Program-made: the position numbers and the translations under genes
NCBI GenBank assembly: GCA_012861695.1
Contig: JAAOOA010000061.1
Span: 157,001-221,000 of the forward strand
Origin: Trematomus loennbergii
Lineage: Eukaryota; Chordata; Actinopteri; Perciformes; Nototheniidae
Direction of reading: 5' to 3'
DNA length: 64,000 bases
Shown here: piece after piece, positions 23,796 to 37,067 of the stretch
Layout: the number at the start of each line of letters is the position of its first letter
Numbering within the stretch: position 1 is the first letter of the stretch
The notes under the pieces: generated by a model
Told to the model about the DNA's origin: nothing
The model's input: only the letters and a program-made list of their open reading frames with translations
Databases searched by the model: none

Positions 23796-26700
23796 GTGTG
23801 CAGCGACCCCGTGAACATCATTAGAGCGCTGCCACCTGCAAACACTCAGAGGTTTTCTCTGTAGTTAGTGTTGCGTTCTCACCGCTTTATAAACGTATTA
23901 TGAACTGCAACAGTGACTTAGTCGCATTCCTCAACAAGCCTGACGATAATCAGATTATTCAACAATAATTTTACATTCTTAAAGGACTTGACCGCTGACT
24001 TTGCACCCATTCAGTATAAATCCTGCTGACTGAATCATTGGTCAGGTTTTACATATTTTTAGGGAGAAGGATCTTTGGTTTCTCATTTTCTTTGTGGCAG
24101 GTTTCAGTTCTCCGTAAAAGGGCTGCTAAAGGTTAGCGAAAATCATAACCACAGATTTTTTTATCTAATCATTTTTTTTTTAACAGTGGATTTCTTTGAA
24201 CAAATGAAATGGAACTTAAAGAAAACCCAAAACAATAAATAAATAACAAGAGTCCGCTAGATTTACGCAATAAGAACATCTCTGCAAAACTAAATGAGAC
24301 AATAATGAAATGAAAATAATATTAATAAATAAAAAATCAATAAGTAATGTTTTTAAATAAAATACATTTAAAACGTTTTTTACATTTTATAATAATAATA
24401 TTTTCTGTATTACAGTAATTTAATATTACATTGTTTTAAGCAATATTTCTTACATATAAAAATCTAAATTCTCTACCTCTAGAACATGACTTATTTATTT
24501 ATTTTAATATGGAAACTTAAAGGGGACCTATCATGCAAAATGCACTTTTTGATGTCTTTTATACATAAGTATGTCCCTGCGGGGAACTCACGCAGCGTCA
24601 GAAAATAAAACCCTCCTCTTTTCCTCCGTACCCACATCTTTTAAAAACGGGGTACAACGAGCGGATTCAGATTTGCTGCCGATCTGACGTCCAATCGGCG
24701 GCGGACCCACAGAGAGTTGCTATCAGAAACAATGCCTGACGTGTTTGGACGTAATCTCGTCTTTGTTTACATTAGCAAGCCTCGCTAACACTCAGAGCTA
24801 ACCTGTACTGGAGAGCACATGTGTTTTTAAAAAGCAGGAAATAAAAAAAGGAACTCGCCTTGTGATAAACCCGCAAGAGAAAAAGCATTTGAGCTCCATA
24901 CTGTTTCAGAAATAATCCTTGATGTGGTTTAGAACAGGATGGCGTTTTATCACAGCAGAATTTAACTTTATCTCCGGTAGAATTCTGATCAGGCATTAGC
25001 TCCGCCTCCTTTTTTTTTTCAAGCTAAGGACCCAGAATCCGCGTTTCTCTAACAGGGCTGCAAAAGAGGGGTTTGAGCAGTATGAGGCATGGCTACAATG
25101 GGGGATCTGTTTGGTATTTTAAGCAAACTTCACAGACATGTTTTGCATAGGTATGGCCCTACAATATATTTTCCAATATAGCATAATAGGTCCACTTTAA
25201 GTCAACTTCTACATTTTTGTTTCTGACAGACCAAACCAGTACATCACTTGATAAATGAAGAAAATGGTCTGCAGATGAATGAATTATCTGCAGCTCTTAT
25301 ACGCATGCAACATCAAAACTGACTGACTGTCTGTAGTATCTGTCTAAGAGCAGAGTCTCCAATTTCACTGAAGCAGGAAGGAAATCATTCAATACCCAGT
25401 GTTTGTGAGTTAACAAGATAAAATCCATCGGTGTGAAAGTCAGAGGAGGAAACAGGAAATGTCAGGTGTTTGTTTTATGTAACGGACTTCACATCTAAGC
25501 CGTGACGTGTCTTCAGTTATGAACCAGTCTGACTGCTCCAGTGTTTTATTAGAGCCAATCAGCTGATCACTCTGATGTGGTGGGCGTGTCCTTTATGAAC
25601 CTGAAGTACAGAAACACATGATATTTAAAACAGTCTCGCATTAGAAGTCTTTCTGTAGTCATGGGGACAGGATATCCTCCCCTTAAGAAGCATCTGCTTG
25701 AAGATGAATATCGGAGTGAATGATTGCTTGTAAAGCCGCAGTGACGTGGGAGAAAAACCTTTATTACAATACAAAGCCTAAATTATGAAATGCTTTTGCA
25801 GTTTTATAGCCAACTGTGACCGGTTGCTTTTGCAAAAGTGTTCATGTAGTGATTTGTTTCCAGAAAGGAGTGTTGTGTCTTTTTTTGGCTAGGTTTATAT
25901 ACAATTGTTTTGTACATTTTTACACAATTTCAAAGCTTCATTGGACATCGACGTCACATGCTCTCTCTGTCGTCACTTATTCCAGACTGCACTTTGTCAC
26001 ATTTTAGTTTCATTAATACATCGACTTTTTATAACCCCAACCACGAGGATACACTTTTTAGGGACATTTTTGGCATTTACATTTTCGTCGTTCTTTGTGC
26101 GGTTACACCTGTAGTGATGTAAGGTGGAACAAGAGCCACGTTTCTCTCCTTGTTAGGGGCTTTGTGTTAATCTAACATCGACCTATTTAAAGGATTGTTG
26201 GATCCCTATGATGGAGGTAGGAGAGTAGTAGTCTCACTGTTAGAAAAGTACTTCAGTGCATGGATGTGAAACTGCAGCATTTTTCACATTCTCACTGTGG
26301 TGGTCAGCGTCCGGCTTCATCGTGGTGACCGCCGCTGCTTTTTTTAATTTAAAGTCTGGGCCAAAACCACATGAAGGTTGAGAGAAGCTGTGAAGAGGAG
26401 GAGGAGGAGGAGGAAATGATAGGAGGACGTACAGCTCTCCTGTTTCCTCCTCTGGCCTCAAGCGAGTCATCTGAAACCATCCTGAACACGGATCCTTTTA
26501 AAGGGACAGATCAGAGTTTATACTACCTGTAGTTTGTTAAGAAGTGTTGCTACCCTCGCCCATCTCACTAGAATCCATAGTCTGTTGGAATAATAATTCA
26601 TGTCAAGTTATATTAATTTGCTTTGAAATCTCAAATGAAGAAATAATGCGATAGCAAGAGGGAAAGTGCGATTAATGACATCTTGTACACCTGTGTTTTG

Positions 26701-29700
26701 GCAGGACTTTATGTGCTTTTAAATCTAAATAAACTTAAATATAGGCCGTGTCAGAATTACTCTACATTAACCGTGCATGCGCAATAGTCATATTGAAGGA
26801 CATGCGATGTCAAGAGAGCTCTATGAACTGAAACCCATCATCATGCTACAAAGTTGTTAATAGAAAAGGAGAAAATGTTGAATGACTTATCTGCAGGAAG
26901 GCGGTCGGATAGGATATGATTTACTCATAATAAAAGCTTCTTAGATGCATGCAATCACTAGTTGTGACACGCAGACTCTGCATGCCAGCAAACCAAAATC
27001 ATGTCTGATCAATTTCAAACAACCAAAGAAACCACCAGTTGTTGAATAAACCGAAAAGGTCTTCAATGGATCCAGTTTAAGAACTGGTTTTGGTACGTGT
27101 TCTTTTTTCTTTCTTCAAATGTAAGCAGAAGACGATAAGAGACAAACGTTATGTTGCATGATTGTCAGAATTTGCATGGGCCTATAGACATATATTCAGG
27201 TGTGAAGTCATTGAGGGTCACTGGAGGACTGCAGTAGACCAAACGTGTAACTCCTCAAAGCCAAGGAGGAGTCTCATATCACCTCAAGGTAGTCCTTTAT
27301 CACCTTTTAATGTAATCTCTCGGTTAAAGGTTAAGAACATCAAACGTATCCCAATAAAACAGTCAAATTATGCTGTAAACTCATTAATTTGGTCAAATAT
27401 AAACTCAAATGCAGTTTCACAAAGCTGCAGTTTAAAGGTGGGTAGGTAATTCACTTCAGAAACACTTGTTTTATATTCCATGGAATGCTCTTAACATCCC
27501 GATAGCAATGAATACTTAAATGCTTTGACAATAAATACATAAAAATGTATCTGTGGAAGCCGTGGCGCTGTAAAAAGCACGACCAATCATCTGAGCCGGC
27601 CCGGCTAAAATAACTGGATGGCCTACCTGCCTGTCAGCCTTCCATCTGTGCACAAACTTATCTCGTGCCCTCATTGGTCATGTGCGCGTTCGTGTGTGTT
27701 GGAGGAGGGGCTCTGTGAGGAAGTCTGAAGGAAGGGGCAGATATTTTTCGGCTGTGTACTTTCAAATTCTAGCGCACTCGAGCTGGTTCTCCATTCTTAC
27801 CTACCCTACCTTTTAATACTCTCTCACAAAGTGGCTGTCTTACTAAAAAAAACTGAGATATTATTAGTGAAAAAGAAATTGATTATTTTACATTTTAATT
27901 AAAGCTCTTGTCTTTTATCAGTAGTTGTGTGCAGTTATATCTGAACAAACAAATGCGTGCCGCTAGCCCGTAGTTGCAGAAACGTGAAGATGTACAACCA
28001 AATAAGCCACGGCTGCACCATTTTAAAACAAACAAATGCATGTATTTTCACTGATATTGTAATTGCAGAATGACTTTATTCACATTAAAAAATATATAAA
28101 CATGATTTTGATTTTCATCTTTACCAAATATTGCGCTTAATGCCATGTCAATGTTGCACTAGTCCATGTTGCGATTTCAATGGTTCAGCTTATAGTTTTG
28201 ATTTGCAGACAGAGAAGGAAAGAAGTGAGTTCAGGTTATGAATTTGCTGCAGTTTTGAGACAGAGCTCCTCAGTCATTATATCAACAGTCATCTTGTTGT
28301 GGTTCGCTGGTTGACAGACTGTTAGCTGTCTGTCTGTCTGTCTCGGTGTCTTTTGTCCTCCTTCAGCCTGAGGCAGCCGGTCAGTCAGTCAGCAGCTGTC
28401 CGACAGCAGATCCAGAGAGGGACAGCAGCACTCAGGTTTCTGCTCTATTATTCATGGCAGGTTCTGTAAGGAGATCTCAGCTGCTTTTGTTCAGATAGAA
28501 ATGTGTGCTGCTCGGGTTCCCTCAGAGAACCAGGCTGCTTCTGATCTAAAGAAACACAGTATTTGCATCATGTCAAACTCTCCTGTGTTTTTCTATGGAA
28601 GTGACACACACAGCAGGACGAAGTGTGTACCTCACTGCATTCATTTTGAGTCCAACACCTTCCTGCAGAGTGTCTAGTGAATATCATTGTTGTGACACAA
28701 ACAGAAAATATCATTGATTCTGCTTTCTTACTTTGCGTTTCATTAATCTGATGCAGAAGAGAGGCAAGAATCCTTCAGCTACATTAGCTAGAAGTGCTAA
28801 ATCCAGAAATTGCACATTTTTAAAAACTGTTCTATAGATTGTATTGACTGTGGTGCAGGCTCACTCAACACATGATGCTAACTTTCTTTTTTTGCTTACT
28901 TGTTACACGGAGGAGAAAGGGCACACTTCAAATGCTGTGTGTTTACAGATAGCGAGACTTGCTGCATGCTGAACCTTTTCAAATAAACAAATGCGGCTGT
29001 TTCAGCGCCATGCTGTCAGCCAAAATGAAAAGCCATCCTGAGTCGTGTCATCGAGACGTTGCTAGTGACTGTGGGCTGGGGTTGTATGGAGAAAATTAGA
29101 TATTACAATATTTCTTATCACATGCATTGATAAAGCGACAATATTGTAAGTTTGTTTTTTGATGAATAGCCATTAGTTTCGTGGATATATTGAGTAGACA
29201 GGCAGAGCTTATAATACAACTGCTTGAACAGGTCAGAAAGTGACATGACTTGACTGTAATGCAACCTGTAAGAACACTCAGTGCAATATCAAAAACACAC
29301 ATAACTAAGGCCATATCTAGTCTCAAAAGAGAAGTGTAACCTCACTGTGACTCAAACAAGCCGTAGCATTACGTGGTATAGTTTCCCCTAGGTCTCCATA
29401 ACATTTCAGGTACTCTTTAACCCACATGACTCTCAGGTGACTTAAAAAGTGGTCGAAAACATTGATGTTGTAAAAAGAAAATGGAATCGTGTTATTAAAA
29501 GGTTTCATGTTGATGCCATTCTAACTTTTCCTGTGTGTCCCTCTTCAGGCCTGGTCTCTCTCTCTCTAAATTAAGTTACTCTTCTTCCGAGATGCAATTT
29601 CAGGTACTTATATATTACATTGGGCAACAATTGTTTGAAAGTGAATCTGTATTCTGTAGTACTGACTGTATTTGGTCGAAGTCCTTTTTGTCCCCAACCC

Positions 29701-29845
29701 GAGCATTGAGCAGAGCTTATCATTCTGAAGTGTTAAATGTATCAGTGACAAACAGTAGAAGAACTGCAGTGTGTTGAATGTGGTTCAGCCGGTTTGTCTA
29801 CATCTGGTTTTCATTGAGCTCCACAACACAGGAATTCACCCCCCT

Positions 29846-29894
<49 letters not shown>

Positions 29895-32800
29895 GTACTC
29901 TCACACACACCCGACTGCTCTTGTGTGTCTGAGAAGGGGGATGACGGTGGATGTTTGACCTGTTTCATATTAACGGTTGAAATGACACAAAGGACAGTTT
30001 CACCTCAGTTGTGTTAAATATATACAGTATGTGTTCGTGTGAGACGATGCTCTTTACTGACCTCTGGTGGCAGCAGCATGCTTGTGCCACTATTTCACTT
30101 TTAACTTCTAACTAAAAAGCAGAAAATCCTCCAAAAAAAACCTTTTGATAATCACTTACTTAAATAAAACAGACATTCTTTAAAGGTGAAATGGAATCGA
30201 CACCTCCCTCTAAAATGTGGAGATGTCCTGCTTTTAGTTTTGTGTGATAATAAACCAAATATCTCATCTAACAATTTGTTAACACATTTTTATATTTTCT
30301 GACATTTTACCGACCAAACATTTACTATTAACGTATCCTGCATGCTTATTAGCATCCTTAGATTAAACTGAGGCTCTAGTTTATCAGAACCGCAGCTTTG
30401 TTAAAATGTAAAGTGTTCAAAAAAGAACAGTTTTCCTGACGCTAGTTCGCTAAAATGTCTTTATTATTAATGTTTATTTAGAATAATTGTAATGTGTTAA
30501 TAAACAGAGGATGATTAACATTAGGTGTTTGTTTTGATGTTTTTCAGAGAGGATCTGAAGAGCTTTTCCCCAGCGTCTCCAGCGCCCCGTATATCATGAG
30601 CACCACAGGTCAGATACATCACTTAGTGTTTTTTTTTTGTATACAAATTGCAATTTCTTTCAAATGTGCTCAGTGATAAAAGGTATCGTATTAAGAGTAG
30701 TAGAAGAATCAGAATGGATTTAACCAATCACTGCTGAGGCCTGTACTACGAAGCTGGATTTTTCGCTTAGCCGGCTGACTTCAGGAAAACTCTGGCTTTC
30801 CGGTCCTACGACGCTGGTTCTCTTTTTAGCGGGCTAGATCTCCATGGTAACTTATGCTGAGCGGATAACCTCCTCGGGAGGAGGATAGGTTGCAGGCTAA
30901 GAGATCAACTCAGTGAAAGCACCGTCTGCTGACCAATCAGAGCTCCGTGTGCGGAGTTTAAAGCGATCAAGTCATATTACAGGATAGAGGAAATACAGAA
31001 AAACTGCCGTTGCAGGAAAGACAGCCGGCAAAAATCAACTGACTGTGTGAACGTGAACATTAATAGAATATCCCCTCCCATCTTCAGAGCAATCTGACTA
31101 TTATAATATTAGCGTTAAGAAAGCTTACTTAAATATCTCACAACATAAGTAACCGGATCAGAGTAACATTAAGTACAGTCCGCGGCACTGTGAGTGCAGA
31201 CGTCGATGTGTCCCATTATCATTCATATCATATCACATCATAATGTATCATATATTTCCTTATCTGAGTCAGCTTGAGCCGTATCTGGCCGTGCAACACT
31301 CACAGTGTCACATACTGTATGCAGAAGTATTATTTTAAGCAACACATTAAGTTGACGAAACACTCGAGTCAAATGTAATTAAAGTCAGATCCACTCGTGT
31401 CTTGGACGGGGCAGTGATTTCATAAACCTGTTAATGTACGCATTCAAACACTTTTTCTTTTACCAGCTGTATTCACCTTGCAGGTGCAGCTATGTGGCTT
31501 TTATCCTGGATAAAGTGTTTAAGTCATGGATGTTTAAAGTTTAACTTCTTCATATTTGACTAATATTAAAGTTCACTTTTCATTCAGGAAGTATGACGCT
31601 GCGCTGTCAGTACGCTTGTCCATGTTTGTGATTGGTCGAATGCTCCAAATACCACCCCTTTCATGTGAACGCGCACCTAACTAGATAGGACACGGCTGGC
31701 TTGAGCGATCCACTTGATAACCAGCGTCGTAGTACAGTTTAGCGAGAGCGCGTATGTTTTGGATTGGGCCAACCGGCTAACTCCAACATATCCAGGTTAG
31801 GAAAATCCGGCTTCGTAGTACAGCCTCTGATGTATCATCAGTGTTTCTGTTGTGAATTTGTCTTGGGAGGCTGTGGCTCAGTGGGTAGTGCGCTGAACTT
31901 CGAATCAGGGGGTAGCAAGTTCGAGTCCCACTGCAGTCAGCATGTCGTTGTGTCCCTGAGACACTTCACCCCAAATGGCTCCTGTGGGGATTGTCCACAG
32001 TACTGAATGTATGTAAGTCGCTTTGGATAAAAGCGTCTAACAAGTAAATGTAATGTCTTGACCTTGTTGTTTCCTTTCCTCTGTAGCCAATGGCAACGAC
32101 AGTAAGAAGTTCAAAGGTGACATAAGAGGCCCCGGCGTGCCGTCCAGGGTCATCCACATCCGAAAGCTCCCGACTGACATCAGTGAGGCCGAGGTCATCA
32201 GCCTCGGTCTGCCCTTCGGAGACGTCACCAACCTGCTGATGCTCAAAGCCAAAAACCAGGTGACGCACGCTGACTGGGAACTACTGTCGTCAAACATATA
32301 TTTAAAAAGGATTTTAAATATAGGGCTGCAGAATAATCACATTTTAAAATTTGAAATATGTGTTAAACGATTTAAAAGCATTTTGCGGTGTCCCTTTGAG
32401 ATGTCTTTTCAACTTATGTACAGATTATCTAATGTATAAACAAGGTCTTTATAATGTAAGTGTTTAAAAGAGCCCACATTGTATATCTTCTTAATCTAGC
32501 TTCATTATGTTGCCTTCAAAATGCAGAACATGCTGAGTTTACACAATGTAGGGGGAATGTTCCATTAATATTGCAATCATTATCACGGAAAAAGGAATAT
32601 GGCAATGAAGGTTTTCTAATCATTTGTGCATCAACAGTTTTGTAGCACGACATGAAAGTAAAAAGAAGTGCTTTGTTTATTTGGATAATTTGGTTTATGA
32701 TGAATAACAGTGATCTCAATACTGATCAATAACTTTAATTGAGCAGCTCTATTACATACATTACAATATATCTGGTAGAGGGGTCCCTAAGCTCAGCAGG

Positions 32801-35800
32801 GTCCGCAGTATTATTATTTTACACTTCCGTTACCATACTCACCTCTCCTGTCCTCTCTTCAGGCCTTCTTAGAGATGAACTCGGAGGAAGCGGCTCAGAA
32901 CATGGTGGGTTATTACTCCACACTGGTGCCCATCATCAGGCACCACCCGGTCTACATCCAGTTCTCTAACCACAAGGAGCTGAAGACCGACAACCCCCAA
33001 CCAGGAGGTAACCATCTCTCAGGGTTTAAGCACAAATAAGCTCAAGAAACTTACTGACTTTATTCTGATCATTTCACAACAGAAAATAGTGTTGCATTCA
33101 GAGCTTAGTAAGTTATGATAACTTACAAAACCTGTGTTTGATGGTCGTGATAAGCAGTTGTTTTCATGAACTCCAAAATGTGAGTTTCTATCAAGTGAAG
33201 GATGGGACAGCCTCATCTATCCTTTTCGTAAAGGACGGTTTGTGTATCCTATGCTGAAGGAGATAACAAAGGAAGCATTCAAGCTCCTTTCCTTATCATC
33301 TAGATCAGCGGTTTTCAAAGTGTGAGGCGCGCCTCCCCTGGGGGGCGCCAGAGTGCTTCAGGGGAGGCGCAGCGTGAGAAAAAAAATACAGAAACAGTGA
33401 AAGAGGAGACAGCGTCTGGCAGAAAACGTCACTTGCACGCTTTTGGTTGTCTGTGGAGACCGAGTTCCCCCACCTCGCCAAGGCTGTAAGAGTGCTCATT
33501 CCCTTCACCTCACCTGCCTGTGAGTGCGGGTTTTCCGCATTGACTTTGATCAAAATTAAGTACCGGTCAAGCAGGGGCGGATCTACCGGGTTGCAACTGC
33601 CACCCTAAAATAGCCTTGCCACCCAGTTGGGAGCTTTGTTTTGAAATTAAAGTTGTGGCTCATCGGACATTTACGAGAGAAAATCCCTAATGTCCGAGTG
33701 CAAGTGAATGCAGCACAAGACAAGCGAGGAAATGTGATTGGCGGCGATTTCATTTGAACGGACGGCGCATTCGGACCCAAGTAGACGGAAGGAATGAGGT
33801 ATTTGCGGTCTACAATGACAGAGAAGAGACTGTCAAGTCTGGCTGTACTCTGCATTGAATCAAAACGCACTGAAGCTTTAGCTCTTAATGCGTTTGTGAG
33901 GCGTTTTGCTGAACAAAATGGTAATCACCGCATTCAGCCGTTATAGGCATGCCAACTTGATGCTCTGCTCATGGATGACTCGATGAGCATAAACAACTGT
34001 TAAGATGACGACCTTATGTGTGTATATATTTTTTTCTTTGTGGGGTCTGCCCCCAAAAAACAGTTTTAAGTCCTGAGAAAGTCAAATAAGACGGTGTGTA
34101 AAACTACACTGCCCAGCCAAACTAGGCCAGTAGGTAAGGACATTCCACTGGATAATAATACCCCTGCATTATAGCAACAACAATAATAATAATAGCAATA
34201 ATAATTGGGAGGGGGGGTGCGGCTGTTCTTATGTTCTCTGAGGGGAGGCTCCCACACTTGAAAACCCCTGATCTAGATCATTTGAACTGCTCTTACCATG
34301 GCTGCCACTAAAGTACGCCTGGGTCATTTCACTCAAATATGGTCATTTCCTTTGTATCAGCAACCAATCGTGAAAGTGCAAAGGGTCTAAACCAAGAAAC
34401 AAAATCTCATTGGCTGGTGTCAATTTCTGACAACGTGATTCGTTCAGATGCGTCACGTGGTGTGCTAAAGCACTTCCTGGTTAGCTTTCCGCTAGAAACT
34501 TAAATCTGAAAATGGCAAAATAACGGCGAAAAAAACGTTCACAGAGAAGACGACAACAATTGTCACTTGCACAAAGCAAGGTTATACAAAAAACAAATGA
34601 CCCCGAACATGAAATACCTTCACGGATGCGTTGATGCGCAAGCTGTCATCCAGATAACAGGAGGGTTTAGCTAGCGTCACACTGCAAATCTTTAAAGGTC
34701 GTTTTCTCAAAATGAGTTTTTTCTCCGACTCTGAGTTTGAAATGTCCACTTCAGTAGCACGTACATACACCAAACCTTCCAGTTATATTCCTATCAATAT
34801 TATGAAGGCTTTACTGAAGGGTTTGGTCATATATAATTCATAGCCTGAATTATATAACATTTTATACCTAAAAACATGGTGAAAATTGATATTTTAGGGC
34901 TGTTGACAGTATTTTCTGATTTATGGAGTGATACAAAGAGATATCCAAAATCCCTTCTGTAAAAGCCTAGATACTAATATGACTACAAAATGAAAACAAT
35001 AATTTTGATCCTGGCTTTATCCAAAGTTCAGATTTCGGTTCCTGAAATGTGTTAAAATATGCGCATATTTCATGAGATAATGGTTCATTTGCATATTTAA
35101 ACATGCTATTTCAGAAAACTTGTAATACAAAAAACAGTTGCCTTATTGTAAGTAATTAACTGGAGAAATGTCTAGCTGATATCTTTAAGTTAAAAAAATT
35201 ACCCTATTCACCTGGGGTGTCTCGCCTTAAGCTAAAGAATAGCATGTTAATGATCCTCTCTCTCTCTCTTCTCCTCTCTCTTCTCTCTTCCTCTCTCTCT
35301 TCTCCTCTCTCTCTTCTCCTCTCTCTCTTCTCCTCTCTCTCTTCTCCTCTCTCTCTTCTCCTCTCTCTCTCTCTTCTCCTCTCTCTCTCTTCTCCTCTCT
35401 CTCTTCTCCTCTCTCTCTTCTCCTCTCTCTCTCTTCTCTCTCTCTCCTCTCTCTCTTCTCCTCTCTCTCTCTCTCCTCTCTCTCTCTTCTCCTCTCTCTC
35501 TTCTTCTCTCTCTCTCTCTCCTCTCTCTCTTCTCCTCTCTCTCTCTCTTTCTCCTCTCTCTCTTCTCTCTCTCTCCTCTCTCTCTCTCTCTCTTCTTCTC
35601 CTCTCTCTTTCTCCTCCCTCAGAGAGCCCAGGCAGCTCTTCGTGCCCTCACTTCCTCACATGTGGACGGGGCTGTGTTGGCTCCCAGCACCGTGCTGAGG
35701 GTGGTGGTGGAGAACCTGATCTACCCCGTCACACTGGACGCCCTCTGCCAGGTAAACACAACAATCATTTATTTCTTGTTTGATAAATGTTGCATGCATA

Positions 35801-36086
35801 CAAATGCTCAGGTCAGAAGAATTTCATTGCCATTTCTACACCGTAGCTTTGTGCAGATGACAATAAAACCTTAGCATCTTTGAATCTTGAATGCTGTTTT
35901 CTTTACCATCATTGTTTACAACTCCTGTAATAAAAACAATCCCTGATTCCTCTCTGTCCTCAGATCTTCTCAAAGTTCGGCACGGTGCTGAGGATCATCG
36001 TCTTCACTAAAACAGTCAGTTTCAGGCTCTGCTGCAGTACGCTGAAGGAGCCTCCGCCCAGTCAGCCAAACTGGTGAGCAACACAC

Positions 36087-36123
<37 letters not shown>

Positions 36124-37034
36124 ACACCCACACACACTCTTTAATAACATTTAGACATACACACATACAAAAGCTATCACTATTTATTCATGATTCATTC
36201 CTTGTTATTTTATTGTATGTTTTAATAATGATTTCTTTCCTACGCAGTCATACAATCAAACATATGTACCATATCAAGCACAATCCCCCTTTAACACTCG
36301 GTTACAACACAAATGAAAGTTACGGGGACTTTAAGATGTTATATTGATTTCAAACACAGAATTTGCACTTGATGCATTAGAGCAGGGGTGTCAGACTCAA
36401 TTTCATCGCGGGCCACATCAGCATTATGGTTGCACTCAAAGGGCCGGTTGTAACTTTAAGACTATATAAATATACATAGATAACTATATAATATATATTA
36501 AATAATGTATTATATAAAATGAATGGCTCTGCATTGGATTATTATCAGTTCTGGTAATAACTTCATAAAAAACTACGTCTGAAAGCAGAAGTCTAGGGCA
36601 AATAATTCAAAGCAAATATTCAACAATTACACCAATTGTATTGTATCGTATATTATATTCTTTGCAAGCTTTTGCGGGCCACATAAAATGAGGTCCCGGG
36701 CCAGATTTGGCCCGCGGGCCTTGAGTTTGACACCCCTGCATTAGAGAGTCCCAGTTAAATTGGAGAGGTGTTGAGCAGCTGTTCTCTGTGCGTTCCAGTC
36801 TCTGGACGGACAGAACATCTACAACGGCTGCTGCACTCTGAGGATCAGCTTCTCTAAACTCACCAGCCTCAACGTCAAGTACAACAACGAGAAGAGCCGC
36901 GACTTCACCAGACCAGACCTGCCCAGCGGGGACAGCCAGCCCACCATGGAGCACCCGGGCATGACCGCCTTCAGTAAGACAGACAGACATACATACATAC
37001 ATACATACATACATACATACATACATACATACAT

Positions 37035-37067
<33 letters not shown>

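Larger units (their letters stand above)
21430..30547 (+). other. ptbp1 intron 2
   Basis: About 9.1 kb, holding a Harbinger-like element (21861), a hAT-like remnant (23248), TTAA elements (24521 and 27436), a (AC)n array (29846) and a duplicated 90-bp segment (about 21765 and 22915, TTTCACAATAAAAGCC). No further exon is recognised. Confidence 0.65.

Noticed and set aside
31864..31940. Possible tRNA gene
   Set aside because: A and B boxes are present but this is the head of a SINE found three times with the same non-tRNA body and tail.
35217..35783. 188-codon Leu/Ser-rich open frame
   Set aside because: It is the translated CT-rich tract plus ptbp1 exon 6 read in the wrong frame.
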